Position numbers and translations under genes: made by a program
DNA from: Aggregatilineales bacterium
GTDB lineage: Bacteria > Chloroflexota > Anaerolineae > Aggregatilineales > Phototrophicaceae
DNA length: 64,000 nt
Assembly (NCBI GenBank): GCA_030834905.1
Contig: JAUQWZ010000054.1
Span: forward strand, 62,001-126,000
Reading direction: 5' to 3'
Part shown: piece after piece, positions 18,337 through 30,318 of the stretch
Numbering within the stretch: the stretch's first letter is position 1
How the letters are laid out: every line of letters starts with the position of its first letter
Notes under the pieces: model-generated
Told to the model about the DNA's origin: nothing
Databases searched by the model: none
The model's input: only the letters and a program-made list of their open reading frames with translations

Positions 18337-19083
18337 ATGGCACCACTCAGCGAGAAGATCGCCGTCGTTACCGGAGCCAGCCGAGGCATCGGGCGAGGAA
18401 TTGCCCTTGAGCTGGCAAGACGCGGCGCGACGGTGGTCGTGAATTACCACAGCAGCGCCGACGCCGCCAGCGAAGTCCTTGAACAGCTTACGTCAACGGG
18501 TGGGCAGGGAATGACCTTTAAGGCGGACGTGAGCCAGGAAGCCGATGCCAACGCCCTGATCAAATCGACCATCGATGCTTACGGCAGAATCGACATTCTG
18601 GTCAACAACGCAGGCACGACCCGCGATAACGTCATCATGATGATGAGCGCCGACGACTTTGACGCCGTGATTCAGACCAACCTTCGCAGCACCTGGCTGT
18701 GCTCAAAAGCGGCTGTCCGGGCGATGATGCGCAAGCGCTACGGGCGCATCATCAACATCACCAGCGTTAGCGGCATCGCGGGCAACGCCGGTCAGACCAA
18801 TTACAGCGCCAGCAAAGCGGGCATCATCGGCTTGACCAAAGCGCTGGCTCGCGAAGTCGCGCCGCGCAATATCACCGTCAACGCAGTCGCGCCGGGCTTC
18901 GTGGCGACCGATCTCACCGCCAGCCTTCCCGAAGACATCGCATCCAAACTGAACGAACATATCCCGCTGGGTCGTTGGGGCACCGTCGAAGATGTCATGT
19001 ATGCCACCGCCTTCCTCGCCTCGGACGAAGCCGCCTACATCACCGGGCACGTGCTGTCGGTGGACGGCGGAATGGCAATGTAG
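18337..19083 (+). CDS. fabG: 3-oxoacyl-ACP reductase FabG
   Basis: This NADPH-dependent short-chain dehydrogenase performs the first reduction of fatty-acid elongation. It has the cofactor motif TGASRGIG, the NNAG motif, and the catalytic triad S143, Y156 and K160 (TNYSASKAG). It also has AREVAPRNITVNAVAPGF and the C-terminal YITGHVLSVDGGMAM, which together match FabG better than other SDRs. A TAGGAG site precedes the ATG. No other fatty-acid synthesis gene is adjacent; a fakA-type fatty-acid kinase locus lies further along (40528). Confidence 0.88.
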   Translation: MAPLSEKIAVVTGASRGIGRGIALELARRGATVVVNYHSSADAASEVLEQLTSTGGQGMTFKADVSQEADANALIKSTIDAYGRIDILVNNAGTTRDNVIMMMSADDFDAVIQTNLRSTWLCSKAAVRAMMRKRYGRIINITSVSGIAGNAGQTNYSASKAGIIGLTKALAREVAPRNITVNAVAPGFVATDLTASLPEDIASKLNEHIPLGRWGTVEDVMYATAFLASDEAAYITGHVLSVDGGMAM

Positions 19084-19098
19084 ACAGGAGGAAGACAA

Positions 19099-19449
19099 GT
19101 GACGACGATATTCTCGAAGATCGCAGCGGGTGATATCCCCGCCGACATCGTCTTTCAGGACGACCGGGTGACGGCGTTCAAGGACATCAATCCGATTGCG
19201 CCGATTCACATCCTGATCATTCCCAACAAGGAGATTCCGACGGTGGACGATGTGACCGAAGCGGATGAGCAAACGCTCGGTCACATGTTTGTGGTCGCCA
19301 GAAAGATCGCCCGCGATCTGGGCATTGCCGAAAGCGGCTACCGGCTGCTGGTGAACTGCCGCGACGACGCCGGGCAGGAAGTTTACCACCTGCACATGCA
19401 CCTGCTCGGCGGGCGCAGTCTCGGTCCCATGCTGGCGCATCGGGATTAG
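19099..19449 (+). CDS. HIT family nucleotide hydrolase (HinT-like)
   Basis: This is a histidine-triad protein of the HINT branch, which hydrolyses purine nucleoside phosphoramidates. The start is GTG with AGGAGG about 7 bases upstream. It has FSKIAAGDIPADIVFQDD at the N-terminus and the triad HLHMHLLGGR near the C-terminus. At 116 aa it is the usual length. It lies 15 bases after fabG, probably in one transcript, and ends at a strong hairpin. Confidence 0.92.
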   Translation: MTTIFSKIAAGDIPADIVFQDDRVTAFKDINPIAPIHILIIPNKEIPTVDDVTEADEQTLGHMFVVARKIARDLGIAESGYRLLVNCRDDAGQEVYHLHMHLLGGRSLGPMLAHRD

Positions 19450-19458
19450 GGCGCGGTT

Positions 19459-19501
19459 CGGCAGGGGCGGCATTTTGTATGCCATCCTCGCTGCCGTTTT
19501 T
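19459..19501 (+). terminator. Rho-independent terminator after the HIT gene
   Basis: CGGCAG (19459-19464) pairs with CTGCCG (19491-19496). An inner GGCAT/ATGCC stem closes the loop and five T residues follow. It lies between convergent genes. Confidence 0.65.
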
Positions 19502-19508
19502 ACGCTGT

Positions 19509-20432
19509 CTATTCCGCTGCTTCAGTCGCCTCCGGCGTAACCTCTGTCGGCGCGGCTTCTTCAGTCGGTTCGGCGGTTTCTTCAACCACAACCGCTTCGG
19601 TTGCTTCCGGCGTCGTCTCGGTGACGACGGTTGGCTGCTGGCGTGCTTCCGCGGCAGCAACTGCGCTGTCAATCGCTGCCAGCACCGCGCTGGCGTCGTT
19701 CAGCGGGGTGCCGTCGCTGCCGACGGGCACGACGCCGTTGATGGTGATTGTCGGCGTGCCGATAAAGTTCAGAAGCGCGGCTGACTGCTGGCGCGCCCGC
19801 GATAGAGTCTCGGCGGGTCTGCCGCTGCTCACGCAGCCATCGTAAGCTGCGCGGTCGAGATCCAGGGCGTTGATGCCAGAGAGAATGCGGCTGTTGGTAA
19901 ACGCCTGATTCCCGTAATTCCCCTGCCAGGAAAACAAAGCATCGTGCATGGTCCAGAAAGCACTTTGTTCACTGGCGCACAGTGCCGCCTGCGCGGCTCC
20001 CTGCCCGTTGGTGATGCCGCCAGTACCATACAGGGGAACAAACGCAAAGGCGATCTTTTCCCCGCGCACGCGCTCGACAATTCCGTCCATAGTGGCATCA
20101 TGAAACTCGCGGCAGTGGGGACAATCAAAGCTGGAATACACCGCCACCTGCACCGATGCGTTCGGGTCGCCCAGCCGCGGATAGCCCTCAGTCGTCCGGC
20201 TCATGGTGACGCCGTCATAGAGCGCGGCGGATTCTGCTGGGATTGGGGCTTCCGACGGCTGATTCGCCAGAATCAGCGGTATGGCGACGATCACGACGAC
20301 AGCCGCGATCACCAGCGCGATCATGATCAGGCGCTGCCGACGGCGGCTGCGTTCGCGCTCAAGACGCCGTTCTGCGGTGCGCGAAGCAGCAGTGCTGCGC
20401 TTTTGGTCTTTAGTATTGCGCTCTCTCGACAT
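19509..20432 (-). CDS. Membrane-anchored DsbA-like thiol oxidoreductase
   Basis: The protein has a very basic cytoplasmic N-terminus (residues 1-34), one membrane helix (35-56), and an extracytoplasmic thioredoxin fold. The active site is CPHC within SSFDCPHCREFHDA, and the cis-Pro loop is IGTPTITING. This pattern matches the DsbA/BdbD-like family that makes disulfide bonds in exported proteins. The last 45 residues are a Thr/Glu/Ala-rich low-complexity tail of unknown role. No DsbB/VKOR partner is adjacent. Confidence 0.88.
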   Translation of the reverse strand: MSRERNTKDQKRSTAASRTAERRLERERSRRRQRLIMIALVIAAVVVIVAIPLILANQPSEAPIPAESAALYDGVTMSRTTEGYPRLGDPNASVQVAVYSSFDCPHCREFHDATMDGIVERVRGEKIAFAFVPLYGTGGITNGQGAAQAALCASEQSAFWTMHDALFSWQGNYGNQAFTNSRILSGINALDLDRAAYDGCVSSGRPAETLSRARQQSAALLNFIGTPTITINGVVPVGSDGTPLNDASAVLAAIDSAVAAAEARQQPTVVTETTPEATEAVVVEETAEPTEEAAPTEVTPEATEAAE

Positions 20433-20587
20433 TATACGTCCTCAGTCAGGTAAGAAATGCTCACGTTGCAGGCGGCAGTCGGTCAGATCACCTCAGCCTG
20501 CGATGACAGAACCGACTTGGCTGTATCAAACCGCCTGGATTTTACCAGTTTTGCGCCAATATTGCGGACAGTAATCTTCCGGGCTGG

Positions 20588-21487
20588 TCATTTCGCCCGA
20601 TGATTGGTGAACGATTTGAGCAGCGCCAGCATTTCGAGAGCCGCTTTCGGCAGCTTTCGGGCGACATGCCGCGCCGTGAGATATGTCCGGCTGTCATCCG
20701 CGCCGGTCAGCGCCAGCGCCCGCAGGCTGTTGGCGTTCACTTCGCGCTCGATGGTGATTGCCTGCACCAGCGCTACGCCTAACCCCGCCTCGACGCTGCG
20801 TTTGATCGCTTCCGTCTCTCCGAGGATGATCACGTTATCGGCGTCCAGCGCGTCGGTGCCAAACATGCGCTCGACGGTGGCATGAAGCGCCGACCCTGCC
20901 TCGCGCGTCAGGAACACGCGGGTCAGCAGCTCCGGCGCTTCAATGGCGGCACGATCCGCCCATTCGTCATCTGGCGCGACGATGACCACCAGACGGTCGC
21001 GCATAAAGGGCTGGGTGACGATTTCCGGGTGTTCAGCCGGCGAACCCACCAGCGCCAGATCAATGGCGTCAGCGACCAGCAGGGCGAGCAGATCGCTGGT
21101 GTTGCCGACGCTGATTTTCGTCCGCGAATCAGGATAGGTCGCGCGGTAACGGCTCAACAGTTCGGGCAGCAGATAGGTCGCCAGCGTGTGCCCGACGCCA
21201 AGCCGCAGGGTACTTTCTTCCATACCCGCCGCCGCCAGCACCGCCTGCTTGGCTTCCCCGGACAGCGCTACCATTTTTTCAGCGAAGGGAAGCAGTGCCT
21301 CGCCCGCTGCCGTCAGCCGCAGACGCCGGGTATCGCGTTCGACCAGCGGCGTGCCGAGCGCGGCTTCCAGGGCAGCAAGCTGCTGCGATACCGTCGGCTG
21401 AGTCATGTGCAGGTGTTCGGCAGCGCGGGTGAAATTTCGCAGCCGGGCAATCGCCAGAAAGATGTTGAGCTTGTGCAGGTCAAGCAT
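20588..21487 (-). CDS. LysR family transcriptional regulator
   Basis: The N-terminal winged helix reads LHKLNIFLAIARLRNFTRAA with TQPTVSQQLAALE, the classic LysR DNA-binding domain. The rest is a periplasmic-binding-like effector domain. I place the start at 21487 (MLDLHKLN); ATG at 21514 is also possible and neither has a convincing ribosome site. The gene is transcribed away from aconitase with about 310 bases between, so it may control acnA, the small ORF, or itself. The CbbR/CysL branch is plausible but the ligand cannot be deduced. Confidence 0.88.
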   Translation of the reverse strand: MLDLHKLNIFLAIARLRNFTRAAEHLHMTQPTVSQQLAALEAALGTPLVERDTRRLRLTAAGEALLPFAEKMVALSGEAKQAVLAAAGMEESTLRLGVGHTLATYLLPELLSRYRATYPDSRTKISVGNTSDLLALLVADAIDLALVGSPAEHPEIVTQPFMRDRLVVIVAPDDEWADRAAIEAPELLTRVFLTREAGSALHATVERMFGTDALDADNVIILGETEAIKRSVEAGLGVALVQAITIEREVNANSLRALALTGADDSRTYLTARHVARKLPKAALEMLALLKSFTNHRAK

Positions 21488-21599
21488 AGACGATAGATCA
21501 ACCTTATAAGACATATTGAAAGAAGCCGCTTGAATAATACCACGAGGATCTTTATGCTCTAAGGCAGCAACTGTGACCGTCCAACCAAAGGAGATCCCC

Positions 21600-21704
21600 A
21601 TGACCTGGCATCCCACTGACTGCGACGCCTACAAGGACATCTCATCTGCCGCCTTTTGCGCCGATGCGGCGCGAATATCTGACAACTGGACGGTGATCAG
21701 GTAA
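21600..21704 (+). CDS. Candidate 34-residue small protein or leader peptide before acnA
   Basis: An ATG at 21600 is preceded by AAGGAGAT with ideal spacing, the best ribosome site in this region. The frame runs 34 codons to TAA and ends 94 bases before the acnA start. The peptide begins MTWHPTDCDAYKDISS and ends CADAARISDNWTVIR. That end faintly recalls the start of HxlR-family regulators (a Cys followed by about ten residues and a WT motif), so it may be a remnant. It lies in the LysR-acnA intergenic region. Confidence 0.4.
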   Translation: MTWHPTDCDAYKDISSAAFCADAARISDNWTVIR

Positions 21705-21798
21705 ACTCGGAATCATCATATCATTCTCCAATTCAACCGAACCCGGTTCCAGCCGCCGATAGCTCCGACGGCTGATCAGTGATAGGAAATTCATCAAG

Positions 21799-24507
<2,709 letters not shown>

Positions 24508-24606
24508 GGGACTCCAGTTCCTGACGGGAAGTGATATAGTTAGGGGCGGCTTGGGCGATCAAACAGACCGTCCAGCCGCCTCTGTTTTGATCACATTGAG
24601 AGACGC

Positions 24607-25056
24607 ATGAACGATACCAGGATCATCATCTACACCGACGGCGGTGCCAAGCCCAACCCCGGCGCTGGCGGCTGGGCTGCCCTGCTGATTTACGGCGATA
24701 AGCAAAAGGAACTCTGCGGTTTCGAGCCGCAGACGACCAATAACCGCATGGAACTGACCGCCGCCGTTCGCGCGCTTGAAGCCCTGAATCGCCCCTGCGC
24801 CGTCGAGTTCCACACCGATTCGCAGTACCTGCGCAAAGGCATCACCGAGTGGATACAGAATTGGCTGCGCAACGGCTGGAAGAATGCCGCTAAGAAGCCA
24901 GTCGAGAACCAGGATCTCTGGCAGCAGCTTTATTCCCTGACGCAGCAGCACACGATTGACTGGAAATGGGTGCGCGGGCATAACGGAAACGCCCTCAACG
25001 AGCGCGTGGATAAGCTGGCGACCCGCGCCCGCGAGCAGGAGCTGTCCACAGAGTAA
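24607..25056 (+). CDS. rnhA: Ribonuclease HI
   Basis: It cleaves RNA in RNA-DNA hybrids. The catalytic residues are all visible: Asp in IYTDGGAKPNPGAGGW, Glu in NNRMELTAAVRAL, Asp in FHTDSQYLRKGI, and Asp in NERVDKLA, with the conserved His in VRGHNGN. At 149 aa it is the size of E. coli RnhA. It follows acnA by 99 bases, in which I see a weak GC-rich hairpin but no clear promoter. Confidence 0.95.
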   Translation: MNDTRIIIYTDGGAKPNPGAGGWAALLIYGDKQKELCGFEPQTTNNRMELTAAVRALEALNRPCAVEFHTDSQYLRKGITEWIQNWLRNGWKNAAKKPVENQDLWQQLYSLTQQHTIDWKWVRGHNGNALNERVDKLATRAREQELSTE

Positions 25057-25139
25057 TCTCGCCAGTCCGGGAAACAGTGCGCTACAATCATCCCGAATTT
25101 CAGCCATCACCCTGTTTACCCTGTTTATGGAGTCTGGTT

Positions 25140-26306
25140 ATGCCCACCATTGCCAACCGCGTTGCCCAGTTCGGCACCACTATCTTCACCGAAATCAACG
25201 AACTGGCGTTACAGCACAATGCGCTCAATCTTGGTCAGGGCAGACCCGATTTTGACGGTCCGGCGGAGATCATCCAGGCGGCGGTGGACGCGATGCTTTC
25301 TGGCAAAGCCAACCAGTACGCGCCCGGAAGCGGTCCGCTGGCGACCCGCAAAGCCGTTGCCGATCATGTCAGCCGCTTCTACAACCTCGATATCGATCCA
25401 ACCGCCGGTGTCGTCATCACGCCCGGCGCGACCGAAGCCATCTTTTCGTCGGTTCTGGGATTGGTGGATCGCGGCGACGAGGTGATCATCATCGAGCCGT
25501 ACTTCGACAGCTACGTGCCCAACGTGCTCTGGGCAGGGGCAACGCCAACTTACGTGCCGCTGCGCCCGCCAGACTGGACGCTCGACCCGGACGAGCTAAA
25601 AGCCGCCTTCAACGCCAAAACCCGCGCCATCATCCTCAACACGCCGCATAATCCCACCGGGCGGGTGTTCACGCTCGACGAACTCACGCTAATCGCCGAT
25701 CTGTGCAAAGAACATGACGTTATCGTCATCGCAGACGAAGTCTACGAGCATCTGGTCTTTGACGGCGCGCAGCATATCCCGATGGCGACGCTGCCGGGGA
25801 TGCTGGAACGCACCGTCACCGTCAGCAGCCTCGGCAAGACCTTCAGCCTGACGGGCTGGAAGATCGGCTGGGTGTACGGGCATCCCGATTTGATAACCGG
25901 CGTCTCGCGGGCGCACCAGTTCACGACCTTCGCCGCCAACCATCCGGCGATGGTGGCTGCCGCGCACGCGCTCGCCCTGCCCGGCACCTACTACGAAGAA
26001 TTTCAGGCAATGTATCTGACCAAGCGCGAGCTGATGGTGCAGGGGCTGAGAAACGCGGGGCTAAAGACGCGCTCGCCCAAAGGCACCTACTTCATTATGG
26101 CGGATTTCTCGGATGTGTTCGACGGCGATGATATCGAATTTTCGCGCTATCTGACCGCTGAGATCGGCGTCGCCTGCATCCCGCCGACGTTCTTCTACAG
26201 CACCGGTCACGCTCATATGGCGAGCACCCAGGCGCGTTTCGCGTTCTGCAAATCCGACGACATGCTGCGCCAGGCGGGCGAACGGCTGGCGGCGCTGAGC
26301 CGGTGA
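25140..26306 (+). CDS. Class I/II pyridoxal-phosphate aminotransferase
   Basis: This fold-type I aminotransferase most resembles the methionine/kynurenine aminotransferase (YbdL/DapL-like) group. The start at 25140 is chosen because GGAG lies 7 bases upstream and the sequence then reads MPTIANRVAQFGTTIFTEIN. Motifs are NLGQGRPDF, NTPHNPTGRVF, ADEVYEHLVFD, and the PLP lysine in SSLGKTFSLTGWKIGW. The specific substrate is not certain. The neighbours (rnhA, a TPR-Yip1 protein) give no pathway hint. Confidence 0.87.
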   Translation: MPTIANRVAQFGTTIFTEINELALQHNALNLGQGRPDFDGPAEIIQAAVDAMLSGKANQYAPGSGPLATRKAVADHVSRFYNLDIDPTAGVVITPGATEAIFSSVLGLVDRGDEVIIIEPYFDSYVPNVLWAGATPTYVPLRPPDWTLDPDELKAAFNAKTRAIILNTPHNPTGRVFTLDELTLIADLCKEHDVIVIADEVYEHLVFDGAQHIPMATLPGMLERTVTVSSLGKTFSLTGWKIGWVYGHPDLITGVSRAHQFTTFAANHPAMVAAAHALALPGTYYEEFQAMYLTKRELMVQGLRNAGLKTRSPKGTYFIMADFSDVFDGDDIEFSRYLTAEIGVACIPPTFFYSTGHAHMASTQARFAFCKSDDMLRQAGERLAALSR

Positions 26307-26336
26307 TACGAGAGCGATTCCTTAACCGCAGGAGAC

Positions 26337-26426
26337 GTAGGGACACGACGGTGTCGTGTCCGCTGGCGATACGTAAAACACTCGTAGGGGCGTTATGCGA
26401 ACGCTGTTCGCCTTGAACGCCCCTAT
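26337..26426. repeat. Two intergenic hairpins (GGACACGAC type and GGGGCG type)
   Basis: The first hairpin is GGACACGAC-GGT-GTCGTGTCC with a perfect 9-base stem. The second, 26384-26426, starts GTAGGGGCGTT and ends AACGCCCCTATA. Both sit between convergent genes and resemble dispersed palindromes elsewhere in the window. They could act as terminators. Confidence 0.5.
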
Positions 26427-26458
26427 ACCATCTTATTCCTGCGATGAATGGAGGCTGT

Positions 26459-27520
26459 TTACCCCAGCACGAAGGTGCTTACCCCAAAGACCGTCGCGGT
26501 GACCAGACTGATCAGGAATCCGGCGACGACGAAGCCGACGAACATCATTGCCACGGTAAAATACTTCTGATTGGGATCGTTAAACCGGTATAAATTCTCA
26601 AAACCGAGCGCCATAACGTACAGCGCGTACAGGCTGACAATCAGCGAGATCCAGCCGCCGCCAAAACCAATCAGCGCGAATACCACCCCGATTGCCGTAC
26701 CGATCACGTAGGCGGGGATGTACGGCAGCGCGACGGCATAGGCGTGCTGGTACAGCGGAAGCTGCCCGCCCTGCCGTTTTGCCCACCAGTGCGACGTATA
26801 CACGCCGGCATACAGCGTAATCATGCCAATGGGAATCGTCAGCAGCAGGGCAAGCAGCACCGCCAGAAAGTTAAAGCGAAATCCCATCGAAGACAATGTC
26901 ATCTGTACCAGCAGCGCGCTGATAGTGGACAGCACCGTATTCAGAGCGTAGCCGAAACCCACCAGCAGCCAGAAATGCCACCAGGTCGCATGTGCCACTT
27001 CCGCCTCATAGACACCGGCTTTGCGCTGAAGCACATCCAGCCCGCGCTGGAACAACAGCCAGCCGCCGCTGAACAGACTGCCCAGAGTCACCTGAGCCGG
27101 CGCGCCGGGAATGCTCACCGGCAGCATGAAGCCGCTAGCAGCAGCACCCGGAGTGCCAGAAACGGACGGATCGAGTGGGCGAATGGGCGTTGCTGGCTGC
27201 GCCGTGCGCGGAACGAAAGCGGGTTCAGCCGGGGCAGCGGGCGCTGGCGGCGGTGAAACCGGGTCGCTGGATACCGCGCCCGTCTGGGCGTCAAATTTCG
27301 CCATCACCTGACGGGCGCGCTCATGGTTGGGGTTGATTTGCAGGACGCGCTCCAGATACTGGCGGCGCAAGCCGTTGTCAGTTTCGGCGGCAGCGAGGTA
27401 ATACCAGGCATTTTCGTTATCAGGAGCCGCGTTTACCACCTGCAACAGCAGTTCCTTCGCCCGCGCCTTATCCCCCGCCTGGAAAGCCTCGACCCCCTGT
27501 TGGAAAAGATCACTTGCCAT
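26459..27520 (-). CDS. TPR plus Yip1-domain membrane protein
   Basis: Residues 1-75 are two to three TPR units (QGVEAFQAGDKARAKELLLQ with NENAWYYLAAAETD). An Ala/Pro-rich linker follows to about 140. The remainder has about five membrane helices in the pattern of Yip1/YIF1-like domains, containing HATWWHFWLLVGFGYALNTV and WWAKRQGGQLPLYQHAYAVA. Bacterial Yip1 proteins are poorly understood; a membrane-organising role is only a guess. The gene converges on the aminotransferase and diverges from the CBS gene. Confidence 0.75.
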   Translation of the reverse strand: MASDLFQQGVEAFQAGDKARAKELLLQVVNAAPDNENAWYYLAAAETDNGLRRQYLERVLQINPNHERARQVMAKFDAQTGAVSSDPVSPPPAPAAPAEPAFVPRTAQPATPIRPLDPSVSGTPGAAASGFMLPVSIPGAPAQVTLGSLFSGGWLLFQRGLDVLQRKAGVYEAEVAHATWWHFWLLVGFGYALNTVLSTISALLVQMTLSSMGFRFNFLAVLLALLLTIPIGMITLYAGVYTSHWWAKRQGGQLPLYQHAYAVALPYIPAYVIGTAIGVVFALIGFGGGWISLIVSLYALYVMALGFENLYRFNDPNQKYFTVAMMFVGFVVAGFLISLVTATVFGVSTFVLG

Positions 27521-27650
27521 CGGTTCTATCTCCCTCAGCCACGCTGTAATGATTCAACCCCTATTATAGGGTGAATTGAAAAAGCTGCTTGCGCGGTTCG
27601 TCGCTAAAGCTAAACTAAAGACAGGATGAGCCTGTAGAGGAAATACACAT

Positions 27651-29099
27651 ATGATCAGCAACGAGGCAGTTCAGCCCGCGTCTATGCCTGCCGAGACGCA
27701 GATTCTGGATAATATACTCGGTACAATGGGCAACACCCCGCTGGTGCGCCTGAACCGCGTCGCGCGCGGCGTGCAGTGCACCGTCGCCGCAAAGGTCGAA
27801 TACTTCAATCCCGGAAACTCGGTCAAGGATCGCATCGGCATCACCATCATCGAAGACGCCGAGCGACAGGGAATGCTCAAGCCCGGCGGGACGGTGGTCG
27901 AATCCACATCGGGGAATACCGGCGTGGGTCTGGCGATTGCCGCCGCCATTAAGGGCTACAAGACCGTCTTTGTGATGCCCGATAAAATGTCGGATGAGAA
28001 GATTCGCGTGCTGCGCGCCTACGGGGCGCGGGTCGTCGTGACTCCCACCAACGTTGAACCGGAAGACCCGCGCAGCTATTACAGCGTCGCCAGGCAGATC
28101 GTGGCGGAAACACCCAACAGCATCCTCGCCAACCAGTATCACAATCCGGTCAACCCGCAGACGCATTACGAGACGACGGGACCCGAACTGTGGCAGCAGA
28201 CGGCGGGCAGGATCGACGTGTTCGTCTGCGGCATCGGCACCGGCGGCACCATCACCGGCGTTGGGCGCTACCTCAAGGAGATGAACCCGAAGGTACAGAT
28301 CGTCGGCGTCGATCCCATCGGATCGATCCTCCACGAGTACTTCTATACCGGCAAAATGACCGAAGCCAACGCCTATAAAGTCGAAGGCGTTGGCGAAGAC
28401 TTCATCCCCTCGATCTACGATTTCAACGTCATCGACGACATGGTGAAGATCGATGATAAGGAATCGTTCCTGATGACGCGGCGGCTGGTGCGCGAAGAAG
28501 GCATGTTCGTTGGCGGCTCAAGCGGCTTTGCCGTCGCCGGGGCGCTGCGCTACGCGGCAGAGCGCGATCTTGGGCGCGACAAGCTGGTGGTCGTGCTGCT
28601 GCCGGACAGCGGCTCGCGCTACCTGAGCAAAGTCTTTGACGACAACTGGATGCGTGAAAACCGCTTTCTCGAAAACGATTGGGTGGACGCACGTATCGCC
28701 ACGGTGCTGGAGCGCAAGCAGCACCCCGAACTGGTGACCGCCCGATGCAACGAGCCGGTGATGGACGTGATCGCCAAGATGAAAGCCCATGACGTATCGC
28801 AGCTTCCGGTGATCGATGACCACGACCAACTGCTTGGGCTGGTATCGGAAGTCAGCCTGCTGAGCTTCCTGCTGAAGCAGCCAGGCAGCGCCGCCGCGCA
28901 GACGGCAATCGAAGATGCCGATGTAATTGATTCGAGCGTGCCGACTCTCACCCCGGAGACGCCTATCGAATCGCTCATGAGCGTCTTCAGCACTACGTCG
29001 GTCGCGCTGGTGACAGAGCGCGCGCCCGGCAGCGACGCCCGGCAGGTGCTGGGAATCATCACCAAGATCGACCTGCTCGACTTCCTGACCAACCGGTAA
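27651..29099 (+). CDS. Cysteine synthase / cystathionine beta-synthase with CBS domains
   Basis: This fold-type II PLP enzyme is joined to a C-terminal pair of CBS domains. The PLP lysine is K59 in NPGNSVKDRIG, and the substrate loop is STSGNTGVGLA. The tail (about residues 345-480) has two CBS motifs, MKAHDVSQLPVID and MSVFSTTSVALV. This layout matches cystathionine beta-synthase (serine plus homocysteine to cystathionine), though O-acetylserine sulfhydrylase activity cannot be excluded. GAGGAAA precedes the ATG. The gene converges with a cystathionine gamma-lyase/synthase gene, suggesting a reverse transsulfuration pair. Confidence 0.9.
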   Translation: MISNEAVQPASMPAETQILDNILGTMGNTPLVRLNRVARGVQCTVAAKVEYFNPGNSVKDRIGITIIEDAERQGMLKPGGTVVESTSGNTGVGLAIAAAIKGYKTVFVMPDKMSDEKIRVLRAYGARVVVTPTNVEPEDPRSYYSVARQIVAETPNSILANQYHNPVNPQTHYETTGPELWQQTAGRIDVFVCGIGTGGTITGVGRYLKEMNPKVQIVGVDPIGSILHEYFYTGKMTEANAYKVEGVGEDFIPSIYDFNVIDDMVKIDDKESFLMTRRLVREEGMFVGGSSGFAVAGALRYAAERDLGRDKLVVVLLPDSGSRYLSKVFDDNWMRENRFLENDWVDARIATVLERKQHPELVTARCNEPVMDVIAKMKAHDVSQLPVIDDHDQLLGLVSEVSLLSFLLKQPGSAAAQTAIEDADVIDSSVPTLTPETPIESLMSVFSTTSVALVTERAPGSDARQVLGIITKIDLLDFLTNR

Positions 29100-29111
29100 C
29101 GCGAGCGTACC

Positions 29112-30245
29112 CTACGGCAGCGCCTGACGCACGTCGGCAATCAGATCGTCAATGTGTTCGATGCCGACGCTCAGGCGCACCAGTTCCGGCGGGACGGCAA
29201 TCGGGCTGCTGGCAGTGCTGGCGTGAGTCATGCTGTAGGGATGCTCGATCAGGCTTTCGACTCCGCCCAGACTTTCCGCCAGCGCGAACAGCTTCGTCCG
29301 GCTCACCATCCGCTGCGCTGCTTCCGGGCTTTCCAGCAGAATACTGACCATTCCGCCGTAGTCCTTCATCTGCCGCCGCGCCAGATCGTGCTGCGGGTGG
29401 CTTTCCAGCCCCGGATACAGCACCCGCTTCACCGCCGCATGATCTTCGAGAAACTGGGCGATTTTGAGTCCGTTCTGGCTGTGGCGTTCCATGCGGACAG
29501 ACAGCGTTTTGATGCCGCGCATCACCAGAAAGCTGTCCATCGGTCCCGCGACCGCGCCAACAGCGTTCTGCAGAAACTTCACCTGCTCGTATAATCCATC
29601 GTCTTTGAACGCCAGCAGCCCGCCAACCACGTCGCTGTGCCCGCCCAGATACTTGGTGCTGCTGTGCATGACTACGTCCGCGCCGAGAAGCAGCGGCTGC
29701 TGAAGCGCCGGGCTGGCGAAGGTGTTATCGACCGTGATGATAACGTTCGCGGGTGTCAGATCGCGGATGGCGCGAATATCCGCCAGCGACATCAACGGAT
29801 TGGTGGGCGTTTCCAGCCAGACCATCTTCGTTTCCGGGCGCAGGGCAGCCTTCACCGCGTTCAGATCGGACGTATCCACCCAGCTAAAGGTCAAGCCGAA
29901 ACGCGCCAGTACGCGCTCAAACAGGCGGTAAGTGCCGCCGTATACGTCGCTGCCCACAATGACGTGATCGCCCGGATTAAGCAGGCGCATCAGCGTGTCC
30001 ATTGACGCCAAGCCGCTGGCAAATGCCAAGCCATATTTGCCGCCTTCCAGCGCCGCGATCAGGGCTTCCAGCGCCGCGCGGGTCGGGTTGCCGCTGCGGC
30101 TGTATTCATAGCCCTGGTTTATCCCCGGCTCAGTCTGGACGAACGTCGATGTCTGATAGATCGGGGTCATAATCGCGCCGGTCGTCGGATCAGGCTCCTG
30201 CCCGGCGTGAATGGCAAGCGTCTCCAGATGATAATTCTGCTCCAC
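29112..30245 (-). CDS. Cystathionine gamma-lyase / gamma-synthase (Cys/Met PLP enzyme)
   Basis: This Cys/Met metabolism PLP enzyme has the PLP lysine at K198 in HSSTKYLGGHSDV. It also has YEYSRSGNPTRAALE and the conserved SLGGVESLIEHPYSMTH near the C-terminus. Gamma-lyase and gamma-synthase cannot be told apart reliably by sequence alone. The neighbouring CBS-domain enzyme favours the lyase step that releases cysteine. The two genes converge and end 12 bases apart. No SAM riboswitch or methionine-box is visible upstream of the start. Confidence 0.92.
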   Translation of the reverse strand: MEQNYHLETLAIHAGQEPDPTTGAIMTPIYQTSTFVQTEPGINQGYEYSRSGNPTRAALEALIAALEGGKYGLAFASGLASMDTLMRLLNPGDHVIVGSDVYGGTYRLFERVLARFGLTFSWVDTSDLNAVKAALRPETKMVWLETPTNPLMSLADIRAIRDLTPANVIITVDNTFASPALQQPLLLGADVVMHSSTKYLGGHSDVVGGLLAFKDDGLYEQVKFLQNAVGAVAGPMDSFLVMRGIKTLSVRMERHSQNGLKIAQFLEDHAAVKRVLYPGLESHPQHDLARRQMKDYGGMVSILLESPEAAQRMVSRTKLFALAESLGGVESLIEHPYSMTHASTASSPIAVPPELVRLSVGIEHIDDLIADVRQALP

Positions 30246-30318
30246 TGCATCACCTCAGTCATTTGTATACGCGAAGTCAATTAGTGGACAGTATACCATC
30301 GCGGCAGCGCGAACCGAA

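Noticed and set aside
30246..30318. SAM or other riboswitch upstream of the cystathionine gamma-lyase/synthase gene
   Set aside because: The gap is only 73 bases and shows no recognisable conserved core.
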